64,000 nt of DNA from Arthrobacter ipis (lineage in GTDB: Bacteria; Actinomycetota; Actinomycetes; Actinomycetales; Micrococcaceae), in contig NZ_JAAOXD010000007.1 of NCBI RefSeq assembly GCF_014694315.1, positions 102,825-166,824 of the forward strand. The letters are read 5' to 3'. A program made the translations under genes and the position numbers. The notes beneath the pieces are model-generated. The model saw only the letters and a list, made by a program, of their open reading frames with translations, was not told the origin of the DNA and did not search any database. Below are positions 33,476 through 40,866 of the stretch, one piece after another. Numbering within the stretch: the first letter of the stretch is position 1; each line of letters starts with the position of its first letter.

Positions 33476-34393
33476 ATGGATGCCAACCCGGACGACCTGC
33501 TGGTACTGCTCGCCGTCTCCCGCTCGGCGAAATTCACGACGGCGGCCCAGGTCCTGGGCCTGAACCACACCACGGTTTCACGCCGGATCGCCGCACTGGA
33601 GAAGGCCCTGGGCGGCCGTGTTCTCGCGCGGGCTTCCGGTGGCTGGGAGCTGACCGAACTCGGCGCCCAAGCCGTGCTGGTGGCTGAGCAGGTGGAAACG
33701 GCGGTGCGTGCGCTGGGACCGTCAGGCCGCGCGCCTGACCCGGTTACCGGCGTCGTACGCATGACGGCGACCGACGGCTTCAGCGCGTACATCGCCGCTC
33801 CGGCGGTGGCCCGGCTGAGGAGGGACCACCCGGGGCTCAGCGTCGAGATCGTCACCGTCACGCGCCGGGCGCTCCAGCAGCGCTCGGGGCTGGACATCGA
33901 GGTGGTGGTGGGCGAGCCGCAGGTGCACCGGGCCGAAGCGTTCCGGCTCGGCGAGTACGAGCTCGGAATGTACGCGTCCCGCTCATACATCGAGGCCAAC
34001 GGAACCCCGGAGTCGGTGGAGGCCCTGACCGCCCATCCGCTCGTGTACTTCGTGGACTCCATGCTGCAGGTGGACGATCTTGATGCACCGCGGCGGCTGG
34101 TGCCGGCAATGCGCGACGGCGTCAGCTCCACCAACGTGTTTGTGCACGTCGAGGCCACGCGGGCAGGAGCCGGGGTGGGGTTCCTCCCCTGTTTCATGGC
34201 CGACAGGCACGAGGACCTGGTGCGCCTGCTGCCCGGGGATATCGCGGAACGGCTGCCCTACTGGATGGTCCTGCGCCCGGAGTCGATGCGCCGGCCGGCC
34301 GTCGCCGCCGTCGTGACTGCGCTGCGCGAACAAACTACCGCGCACCGGGAGTGGCTGCTCGGGCAGGGACGGGCCTCATCGGCTGCTGAGTAG
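33476..34393 (+). CDS. LysR-family transcriptional regulator
   Basis: 305 residues from the ATG at 33476, which puts the winged HTH at the normal place (~5-65: LLVLLAVSRSAKFTTAAQVLGLNHTTVSRRIAALEKALG). The effector-binding domain follows (MTATDGFSAYIAAPAVARLRRDHPGLSVEIV). It is divergent from the 3-hydroxybutyrate dehydrogenase and is the likely regulator of that gene. An upstream ATG at 33437 would add 13 residues across the palindrome. Its last four codons lie in a hairpin shared with the convergent gene. Confidence 0.9.
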   Translation: MDANPDDLLVLLAVSRSAKFTTAAQVLGLNHTTVSRRIAALEKALGGRVLARASGGWELTELGAQAVLVAEQVETAVRALGPSGRAPDPVTGVVRMTATDGFSAYIAAPAVARLRRDHPGLSVEIVTVTRRALQQRSGLDIEVVVGEPQVHRAEAFRLGEYELGMYASRSYIEANGTPESVEALTAHPLVYFVDSMLQVDDLDAPRRLVPAMRDGVSSTNVFVHVEATRAGAGVGFLPCFMADRHEDLVRLLPGDIAERLPYWMVLRPESMRRPAVAAVVTALREQTTAHREWLLGQGRASSAAE

Positions 34394-34435
34394 GTGCCGT
34401 TTTGGGCAGCCATAAGGGCTGTTACTCAGCAGCCG
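34380..34435. repeat. Hairpin spanning both stop codons of convergent genes
   Basis: Outer arms CGGCTGCTGAGTA (34380-34392) and TACTCAGCAGCCG (34423-34435) are perfect 13-mers; the inner part is imperfect. Both flanking proteins therefore end Ala-Ala-Glu. The central 36 bases match those of the hutU-hutH hairpin at 25 positions. Bidirectional terminator. Confidence 0.8.
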
Positions 34436-35366
34436 GTGGCGGCGCAGGGTCATGGCGCACCTGGGCTCCGGCGGCGAAGGCCCGCACCTTCGCGTCGTCC
34501 CAGATGTGCGCGGGCACCGCCCCGCCCAGGAGCCGCCGCGCGAGCTGCGGATCGTCGTCGAACGGCTGGTCGCTGCCGGCCATCACCATGTTGCCGTAGC
34601 GGCGCCCCTTCAGCATGGCGGGGTCCGCGATGATGATGGTGTGTTCGAAGGCGGCTGCGATGGTGGCTGCGTCCTCCCGGGCATTCTTCAGGTCCGGACC
34701 GTCGCCCGAATTGACCGCGTAAATGCCGCCGGGCGCGAGCACCCGGCGGACATGTTCGTTGAATTCGGCCGTGGTCAGCGCAACCGGGGTCACCGCGCCG
34801 GCGAAGACGTCGCGGATGATGAAGTCTCGGGTGTCCGAAGTGAGGGTCTCGGTCACGGCGCGGGCCTCGCCGACGCGCAGGCGCAGCAGCGGGGCCTTGG
34901 GCAGGTCGAACCAGCCGCGGACGTACTCGGCGAGCTTTCCGTCCAGTTCCACCACCACCTGGCGGGCGTCCGGGTAGGCCGAGTGGAAGTAGCGGGCCAG
35001 TGAGCACGCTCCGCCGCCCAGGTGCAGACCCCGAAGCCTGGGCTTCGTCTCAGGCTTCCAGCGGGATTCGATGAGGGCGGACATCCAGCGCATGTACTCG
35101 AAGTCGAGGAACAGCGGATCGGCGAGGTCTATGTGGGAACTCATCACGCCGTTGATGCGCAGGAGCCAGCCCATGGAGTTGTCCTGGTCGGCGATAAGCT
35201 CGCAGTCGCCAGTGTCGATGTAGTAGACGCCCTCGACGGGGCCGTCTGCACGCGCTCCCTTGGGAACGTCCAGCACCCCGGAGGCTGTTGCTGTGCCTCT
35301 TCTGCCGCCTGTTTTGCTGCTTGCGTTGGAACCCGGCTTCCCGCCTGACTTGGTGTGCCGTCCCAT
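34422..35366 (-). CDS. Spermidine-synthase-like SAM-binding protein
   Basis: 314 residues from the ATG at 35366, with GGAGA upstream. After ~40 basic, disordered residues (GRHTKSGGKPGSNASSKTGG) comes the spermidine synthase/methyltransferase fold. The cofactor-site loop is RLRGLHLGGGACSLARYFH, the acidic ribose-binding strand is VVVELDGKLAEY, and RDFIIRDVFAGAVTP carries the Asp of the putrescine/catalytic loop. The N-terminal tetramer domain of true spermidine synthases is reduced, so polyamine synthesis is not assured. Such actinobacterial proteins are mostly uncharacterised. Confidence 0.82.
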   Translation of the reverse strand: MGRHTKSGGKPGSNASSKTGGRRGTATASGVLDVPKGARADGPVEGVYYIDTGDCELIADQDNSMGWLLRINGVMSSHIDLADPLFLDFEYMRWMSALIESRWKPETKPRLRGLHLGGGACSLARYFHSAYPDARQVVVELDGKLAEYVRGWFDLPKAPLLRLRVGEARAVTETLTSDTRDFIIRDVFAGAVTPVALTTAEFNEHVRRVLAPGGIYAVNSGDGPDLKNAREDAATIAAAFEHTIIIADPAMLKGRRYGNMVMAGSDQPFDDDPQLARRLLGGAVPAHIWDDAKVRAFAAGAQVRHDPAPPPAAE

Positions 35367-35475
35367 CAGTTCTCCGCCGCTTCCGTCATGCTTCAAGCCT
35401 AGTTGACCGTGGTGATGGGGCCCGCCGGTCAGAGCTCGATCACTGGCAGGCCGCAAGCGGGCCCAGCCAGCGGTT

Positions 35476-36993
35476 TTACCCCTCCGGGACAGGGGCGCCC
35501 TCGCCGTTACGGATGCGCTGGACCATTGCCGTTGTGGAACGCTCGGCCACGTAGTCGAGGATGGTGACCGTGCCGCCGTACGCCTCCACGGCCTCGGTTT
35601 CGGCCAGCATCTCCGGCGTGTAGTCCCCGCCCTTGGCGTAGATTTCCGGACGCAGCTGTTCGATCAGGGGAATCGGAGTCGGGGTGTCGAAGACAGTCAC
35701 GTAGTCCACGCAGGACAGGGCTGCGATCACGGCGGCCCTGTCCGCCACGCTGTTGATGGGACGGCCCGGCCCCTTGAGCTTCCGGACGGAGTCGTCACTG
35801 TTGAGCGCCACCACCAGGATGTCGCCGAGCTGCTTGGCCTGGTTGAGGTACCGGGTGTGCCCGCGGTGCAGGACGTCGAAACAGCCGTTGGTCAGAACCA
35901 CGCGCTGGCCGTCGTTGCGGTGGGCCCGGATGTGCCGCTCCAGTTCGTCTGCCGCCAGGGCGGCGTCCCCGAAGCTTTCCAGGTAGCGGCCCAGCTCGTC
36001 CGTGCCGCACACCGACGTCCCGGGATGGTGGACCACCACGTCCGCAGCGGCCTGCGCCAGGTCCAGGCTGGCCGTCAGCGGCAGAGACGCCGCACGCGCC
36101 AGGGTCAGGGCGGCCACGAAAGTGTCGCCTGCACCGGAGGCCTGCTTCTCGGTGGCAGGCCGTGCCCACGTCCGGTGCGGGTTTCCGGCGGCTGGAATGA
36201 GGACCGTCCCGTCCCGGTCCAGCGTGACCACGACGGCGCGTGCTCCCGTCGCCCGCAGCAGCTCGCCGGCGTGCTCGGTCACCACGGCCGCACGCTCGGG
36301 CCCGCTGCCCAGCCGGAGGTCAAGCATCCGGGCGGCCTCCTGCGCGTTGGGCGTGACCAGGTCCGGCTCAAGTCCGGCCCACGGGCGCGGATCGTGCGCG
36401 TCCACCACCACAAGCGTGTCCTGCCCGCGCCCGGCCAGGGATTCGATGAGCCGGCCGCGGACCGGTTCCGCGAGGACGCCCGTTCCGTAGTCGCAGATCA
36501 CCACCGCGTTCTGGCATCCGACGGCGGCGGGAACGGCCGCCTCGAACGTCGCCAGGGCGTCGGCCGGGACAGTTGCCGCGGTGTCGTCGAAGCGCAGGAG
36601 GACCTGCCCGCCGCTGCTGATCCGGATCTTGGTAGGGGTGGCCATGTCCGGGTGTTCGGTGAGCAGCGTGGTGTCCACCCCCGCGGCGACCAGTTGGCGC
36701 CGAAGTTCCGCCCCGGCGTCGTCCGCTCCGATGATTCCGGCCACACTGACACGGGCGCCGAGTGCGGCCAGGTTCATGGCGGTGTTGGCGGCACCGCCGG
36801 GGGCAAAGTCACGCCGGGCGATGTCCACCACGGGAGCCGGGGCCTCGCGGCACATCCTGTCGATCGTGCCGCTCCACCAGCCGTCGAGCATGAAGTCACC
36901 CACCACGGTGACGGCAGGATGTTCCTGGGCCAGCCTGCGTGGAAGCCACGCCGCAAGGCCGCGCTGCTCCGAAAGCACCGGCTCGGCGGTCAT
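35476..36993 (-). CDS. HldE-like bifunctional heptose kinase/nucleotidyltransferase (copy 1)
   Basis: 505 residues. The N-terminal PfkB sugar kinase (~25-335) has FAPGGAANTAMNLAALGA and the catalytic GAGD at 287-290. The C-terminal nucleotidyltransferase (~360-500) has TNGCFDVLHRGHT with HxGH at 376-379 and a GGDYTPEM segment. In Gram-negatives HldE phosphorylates D-glycero-beta-D-manno-heptose 7-phosphate at C1 and later adds AMP. Both active sites look intact here. It overlaps the upstream aldehyde dehydrogenase gene by ATGA. A second copy lies at 40867. The true sugar and nucleotide (ADP, CDP or GDP) are not settled by sequence. Confidence 0.9.
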   Translation of the reverse strand: MTAEPVLSEQRGLAAWLPRRLAQEHPAVTVVGDFMLDGWWSGTIDRMCREAPAPVVDIARRDFAPGGAANTAMNLAALGARVSVAGIIGADDAGAELRRQLVAAGVDTTLLTEHPDMATPTKIRISSGGQVLLRFDDTAATVPADALATFEAAVPAAVGCQNAVVICDYGTGVLAEPVRGRLIESLAGRGQDTLVVVDAHDPRPWAGLEPDLVTPNAQEAARMLDLRLGSGPERAAVVTEHAGELLRATGARAVVVTLDRDGTVLIPAAGNPHRTWARPATEKQASGAGDTFVAALTLARAASLPLTASLDLAQAAADVVVHHPGTSVCGTDELGRYLESFGDAALAADELERHIRAHRNDGQRVVLTNGCFDVLHRGHTRYLNQAKQLGDILVVALNSDDSVRKLKGPGRPINSVADRAAVIAALSCVDYVTVFDTPTPIPLIEQLRPEIYAKGGDYTPEMLAETEAVEAYGGTVTILDYVAERSTTAMVQRIRNGEGAPVPEG

Positions 36994-38417
36994 GACGCTG
37001 CCCCATTGATTTCACGAGCTGCCGGCGCAGGCGGCGCAGCGATGTGCACCACCTTGACGCGGCTGAATTCGTCCAGGAGTTCGGGTCCGTAGCCAAACCC
37101 GTGCCCGCTTTCGCCCCGGGGCTGGGCCGCCCCGCCGGGTGCGCCCCCGAAAACCTCGTTGACCTTGACGGTCCCCACCGGCAAGGCGGCGACGGCCTGC
37201 TGGGCGTGCGCGATGGTGCCGGTCAGAACGGTGGCGGCAAGTCCATACCGGCCGGCCGCGGCGAGCGCGAGCCCTTCCTCGAAGCTGTCCACCACACGCA
37301 CCGGAGCGACAGGGCCGAACGTTTCCTCGGCCATGGCGTCCATTGTCTCGGTGCAGTCAACGAGGACCGTGGCCGGGTAGAAGGCGCCCGGCCCGTCCGG
37401 GACCGTGCCGCCCTCCAGGGCCCGCGCACCCAGCTGCAGCGCCTCGGCCACATGCCGGTGGACCGTGTCCCGCATCCGGGTGTCCACGAGCGGGGCGAGC
37501 CGGCGTTCGGTGTTCCGGTCCCGGGCCTGTCCAGCGAGCGCCTGGCAGAACGGTTCGGCAATGGACCGGTGGACGTAGATCCGCTCCACCGACGTGCAGA
37601 TCTGCCCGCTGTTGCTGAAGGCCCCGATCGCCGCCTGCTCCGCGGCCCAGCCGGGATCCACGTCCGCATCCACCAGCAGCGGATCGTTGCCGCCGTTCTC
37701 CCTGATGACGTACGCGCCCGTCAGCACCGCCGCCCGCGCAATCCTGTCACCGGTCGCGCTGGAACCGACGTGTGCGAACATATCAACGTCGGATTGCTGC
37801 GTGAGGAGGGTCCCGACGTCGGCCCCTCCGGTCAGCGTGACCAGCACGTCGGTCGGAAATACCGGCGCCAGCGCCTCCCCCAGCAGCTGTCCCACGTGGG
37901 GGCAGCGCTCGCTTGGTTTGTGAATGGCCGTGTTCCCGGTAACCAGGGCGGCCCCTATGAGCCCGCAGGCCACGGCGACGGGATCGTTCCACGGCGTCAG
38001 CAGGACAGCCACGCCGCGCGGCTCGGCAACGGTGTAGTCCGCTGCGAGCACGTTGCCGCGAAGGCTGTGGCCGCGGTGTACGGGACCGAGCTCCGCATAC
38101 TGCTCCAGCGTGGAAACCCCGGCGGCAATACCGGCAAGGGCCTCATCCACCGGACGGCCGGTCTCCTGTGCGTTCAGATCCGCAAGTCCGGCAGCGGCCG
38201 CCTCCAGCGCCCGTGCGGCCTCGCGCAGCAGCTGGCCCCGCTCCCCGGGAGGGGTGGCAGCCCAGCCGGGTTGGGCAGCGCGGGCCGCCGCCACGGCTCC
38301 TGCCACATCATCTGCGCCGGCGATGGAAAGGCTGCCGACAGCTTCCCCGGTTCGCGGGTTCAGGATGGTGAGCGTGTCTTCCGCGTTCGCCAGCTCGCTG
38401 GTGATTGTGGATTGCAT
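36990..38417 (-). CDS. Aldehyde dehydrogenase family protein
   Basis: 475 residues from the ATG at 38417 with GAGGAG five bases upstream; the frame is open 168 codons further without family likeness. NAD(P)-dependent ALDH fold: LLTPWNDPVAVACGLIGAALVTGNTAIHKPSERCP, HVGSSATGDRIARAA, general-base Glu in IRENGGNDPLLV and nucleophile Cys in SNSGQICTSVERIYVH. C-terminal GTVKVNEVF and PRGESGHGFGYG are family-typical. Its product would be a carboxylate. Coupling to HldE copy 1 by a 4-base overlap hints at a sugar- or glycan-related aldehyde, but this is inference. Confidence 0.92.
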   Translation of the reverse strand: MQSTITSELANAEDTLTILNPRTGEAVGSLSIAGADDVAGAVAAARAAQPGWAATPPGERGQLLREAARALEAAAAGLADLNAQETGRPVDEALAGIAAGVSTLEQYAELGPVHRGHSLRGNVLAADYTVAEPRGVAVLLTPWNDPVAVACGLIGAALVTGNTAIHKPSERCPHVGQLLGEALAPVFPTDVLVTLTGGADVGTLLTQQSDVDMFAHVGSSATGDRIARAAVLTGAYVIRENGGNDPLLVDADVDPGWAAEQAAIGAFSNSGQICTSVERIYVHRSIAEPFCQALAGQARDRNTERRLAPLVDTRMRDTVHRHVAEALQLGARALEGGTVPDGPGAFYPATVLVDCTETMDAMAEETFGPVAPVRVVDSFEEGLALAAAGRYGLAATVLTGTIAHAQQAVAALPVGTVKVNEVFGGAPGGAAQPRGESGHGFGYGPELLDEFSRVKVVHIAAPPAPAAREINGAAS

Positions 38418-38829
38418 GTGGCTCCTCACTGGGGCTTGGCCTGTGCCGCCGGGGCTGCAGGCGCTGGGTCTCCAGACGCTGGTCCTTCGATTCTCGTTCT
38501 CCAAGGCACTTGTCTCAAGACACTGGTCTTTAGGCATGCTGCTCAGTGTTGCCGGGCGTCCGTTCCCGCCCCTCTCTGCGGTGATCCGTACCCCGGTGCC
38601 GGAGGGTTTACACGCGCCTCCGGCAGGAGTTTTCAGTGCTGGCAGGACGGGTCTTACCGGCCGGCGGGCCGGTTCTCCCTGAGCTTGCAGGGCGGGTGTT
38701 ATTGAGCTGGCATGCCGGGTTTTCTGAGCTGGCAAAACAGGCCCAATGCACCGTAGGGTGGGCCCCACTGATCCGATCCCCACCTGGACGCATCCCGAGC
38801 AACGATCCGGAGCCGAGAGGGCTGACACC
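38418..38829. other. Repeat-rich intergenic region
   Basis: 412 bases between the divergent aldehyde dehydrogenase and GT9 genes. The part at 38459-38531 carries degenerate ~15-base units (CAGACGCTGGTC, AAGACACTGGTC). The part at 38636-38746 has a clearer 22-23-base repeat listed separately. Frames open through it give only repetitive peptides. The GT9 gene has an AGAGG-type ribosome site near 38815. No convincing promoter was seen. Confidence 0.6.
38636..38746. repeat. Imperfect 22-bp tandem repeat, five units
   Basis: Units start at 38636, 38659, 38681, 38704 and 38726; the best conserved are GAGCTTGCAGGGCGGGT, GAGCTGGCATGCCGGGT and GAGCTGGCAAAACAGG. They diverge progressively towards the 5' end, as a decaying minisatellite would. 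Unit length is like that of the array at 8626-8705 but the sequence is different. Confidence 0.7.
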
Positions 38830-40155
38830 ATGGAACTCTTCAACGCCGACTTCGGCGGAGCACGCATCACAGGGCACGGAATCGGCCCCGTTTTAGAACC
38901 CTTCAGCCGTGTCTCCCGCATCGCCGTTCTCCGTGGCGGCGGGCTGGGCGACCTGATGTTCGCCCTCCCGGCGGTAGCAGCCCTGAAGGCCGCTTACCCT
39001 GGGGCCAGCATCACCCTGCTGGGCACGCCGGTGCATGCTGAACTGCTGGCGCAGACGGCGGGACCGGTGGATGAAACCGTGATTCTGCCGTTCGCGGAAG
39101 GCGTCCGCCCGGGGCCGGAAGACGACGCCGAAACGGAGCGGTTCTTTGCAGCGATGCGCGCCAGGAACTTTGACCTGGCCGTCCAGTTGCACGGCGGCGG
39201 CCGGTACTCGAATCCGTTCCTGCTCCTCCTCGGCGCCCGGCACACCGTGGGCACCAGAACCCCGGACGCCGCTCCGCTGGAGCGGACCGTGCCCTACCTG
39301 TACTACCAGCACGAGCCGCTCCGGGCCCTTGAGGTGGCGGGATTCGCCGGGGCCCCTCCCCGTGAGCTGGAAGCGAGGCTCGAGGCGCTGCCTGAGTTTG
39401 GCCAGCAGCTCGCCCAGGACCTGCCTTTGGGCAACTCCGCGCCCGGGCAAGGCAACGACGATCCGGGGCAAGGCAACCGCGGACCCGGGCAGGGCCGCGT
39501 GCTGGTGATCCATCCGGGCGCGACGGATCCGCGCCGGCGCTGGCCAGCCGAACGCTTCGCCGCGGTGGCACGGAAGGCTGCCGACGACGGCTTCCGGGTT
39601 TACGTGGTGGGCGACAGCAGCGAAAAGGAACTGGCCGAGACAGTGGTGGAACTCGCCGTCGAACATTTCAGCACAAGCCAATTCCGCACCGGCCAACCCA
39701 GCACCGGCCAACCCAGCACAGGCCAGTCCAGCACAGGCCGGGCCAGCACGGAACAATCGCCTGCGGGCGGGTCCGGTGCCGCCCGCCCCTGTATAGAGTC
39801 ACTGGCCGGCAACCTCAGCCTCGGTGAGCTCGCCGCCCTGCTGGCGGGCAGCGCGGTCGTGGTGGCGAACGACAGCGGACCGCGCCACCTCGCCCAGGCC
39901 CTGGGCACACCCACGGTAGGCATCTACTGGACGGGCAACGCCATCAATGCCGCACCTCTGGGCCGCAGCCTGCACCGGATCCACCTGGGCTGGGCCACGC
40001 GCTGTGAGGTGTGCGGCGTGGATATTACTCAGGTCGGATGGACGGCCCCACGGTGCCCTCATGACGAATCCACCGTGAAGGCCGTCGAACCCGGGGAAGT
40101 CTACGAGGACGTACTCCAACTCACGGCCACGAGCCCTCTTCCTCATGGCAGATAA
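38830..40155 (+). CDS. GT9 glycosyltransferase, heptosyltransferase type
   Basis: 441 residues from the ATG at 38830. GT-B fold of the ADP-heptose:LPS heptosyltransferase family. The N-terminal half has RIAVLRGGGLGDLMFALPAVAALKAAYP and FDLAVQLHGGGRYSN; the C-terminal donor site has VIHPGATDPRRRWPAERFAAVAR, LAGNLSLGELAALLAGSAVVVANDSGPRHLAQALGTPTVGIY. Two low-complexity inserts, GNxxPGQG repeats near residue 200 and STGQP repeats near residue 285, lengthen it beyond the usual ~340 residues. An unusual tail with CEVCGVDITQVGW and CPHDES may bind metal. Its 3' end overlaps the convergent SDR gene by 35 bases. Confidence 0.92.
   Translation: MELFNADFGGARITGHGIGPVLEPFSRVSRIAVLRGGGLGDLMFALPAVAALKAAYPGASITLLGTPVHAELLAQTAGPVDETVILPFAEGVRPGPEDDAETERFFAAMRARNFDLAVQLHGGGRYSNPFLLLLGARHTVGTRTPDAAPLERTVPYLYYQHEPLRALEVAGFAGAPPRELEARLEALPEFGQQLAQDLPLGNSAPGQGNDDPGQGNRGPGQGRVLVIHPGATDPRRRWPAERFAAVARKAADDGFRVYVVGDSSEKELAETVVELAVEHFSTSQFRTGQPSTGQPSTGQSSTGRASTEQSPAGGSGAARPCIESLAGNLSLGELAALLAGSAVVVANDSGPRHLAQALGTPTVGIYWTGNAINAAPLGRSLHRIHLGWATRCEVCGVDITQVGWTAPRCPHDESTVKAVEPGEVYEDVLQLTATSPLPHGR
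39671..39760 (+). repeat. Six 15-bp in-frame repeats inside the GT9 gene
   Basis: Six consecutive 15-base units from 39671, two of them identical (39686-39700 and 39701-39715), each beginning GCAC. They encode pentapeptides of the STGQP type in a linker between the two Rossmann halves. Since the unit is a multiple of three, expansion or loss keeps the frame. Confidence 0.85.
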
Positions 40156-40822
40156 GCATTTCGCGGACCTCGCAACCGGTGGGCTGGGAGAGGACAAACA
40201 GGATTGCCTGCGCCACATTGCCGGGGTCGTTGAGGCGTGAATCGTCCTGCGGCTTGTATTGCTCGGCCCGGTCGTCGAAGAAGCGCGTCTTCATGCCGCC
40301 GGGAATCATGGTGGTCACGCCGATCTCGCCGCCCGTCTCGGCCGCCAGCGAATGGCTGAACCCCACCACGCCGAATTTTGAGGCGCAGTAGGCGGTGGCC
40401 TCCGGCAGGGCCCGCTTGCCCAGCGTGGACGCGATAGTGACCACCCTGCCGCGGGACTCCTTGAGGTACGGAAGGGCCGCCCGGACAACGGAGACCGTGC
40501 CCATCAGGTTGACCCCGATGACGCGTTCCCATTCGTCCGCGGCCACGTCCTCCAGCTTGCCGCACCGGTCAATGCCGGCCGCGGTGACCACGGCGTCCAG
40601 CCCGTCCAGAGTCTCGGCTGCCTGCCGGACTGCCTCAGTCACAGCGATGCGGTCCGAGACGTCCACTTCGAAGGCCTTCACCGCGGACACGTTCCGGATG
40701 TCCCGGTCCAGCACCACCGGCGTTCCGCCGGCTTTCAGTACGGCATCGACGACGGCGGCCCCCAGTCCGGAGGCACCGCCTGTTACCAGCACCCGGCCGG
40801 GCTTGAAACTCGATTCAGTCAT
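40121..40822 (-). CDS. SDR-family oxidoreductase of the glycan operon
   Basis: 233 residues. Classical SDR: VTGGASGLGAAVVDAVLKAGG, VVTAAGIDRCG in place of NNAG, catalytic Ser in VTIASTLGKRA and Tyr/Lys in TAYCASKFGVVG. AAK38-like short SDRs reduce or oxidise hydroxyls; it is too short and of the wrong subclass for the ADP-heptose epimerase HldD. It is the last gene of the seven-gene minus-strand operon (44 bases after HldE copy 2), so it may modify the sugar or lipid made there. AAAGGA precedes the ATG. Its 3' end overlaps the GT9 gene tail-to-tail. Confidence 0.88.
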   Translation of the reverse strand: MTESSFKPGRVLVTGGASGLGAAVVDAVLKAGGTPVVLDRDIRNVSAVKAFEVDVSDRIAVTEAVRQAAETLDGLDAVVTAAGIDRCGKLEDVAADEWERVIGVNLMGTVSVVRAALPYLKESRGRVVTIASTLGKRALPEATAYCASKFGVVGFSHSLAAETGGEIGVTTMIPGGMKTRFFDDRAEQYKPQDDSRLNDPGNVAQAILFVLSQPTGCEVREMLICHEEEGSWP

Positions 40823-40866
40823 GGTGTTCCTTTCGCTTGGGACTAGTTCAAGATTTGGTATGCAGG

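Noticed and set aside
37044..38705. A long plus-strand open frame opposite the aldehyde dehydrogenase.
   Set aside because: Antisense to a clear ALDH with catalytic Cys and Glu; composition is Arg/Gly/Pro-rich and it crosses the repeat region.
40121..40822. The operon SDR as the missing HldD (ADP-heptose 6-epimerase).
   Set aside because: It is a 233-residue classical SDR with YCASK, whereas HldD is an extended SDR of about 310 residues with a different C-terminal half.
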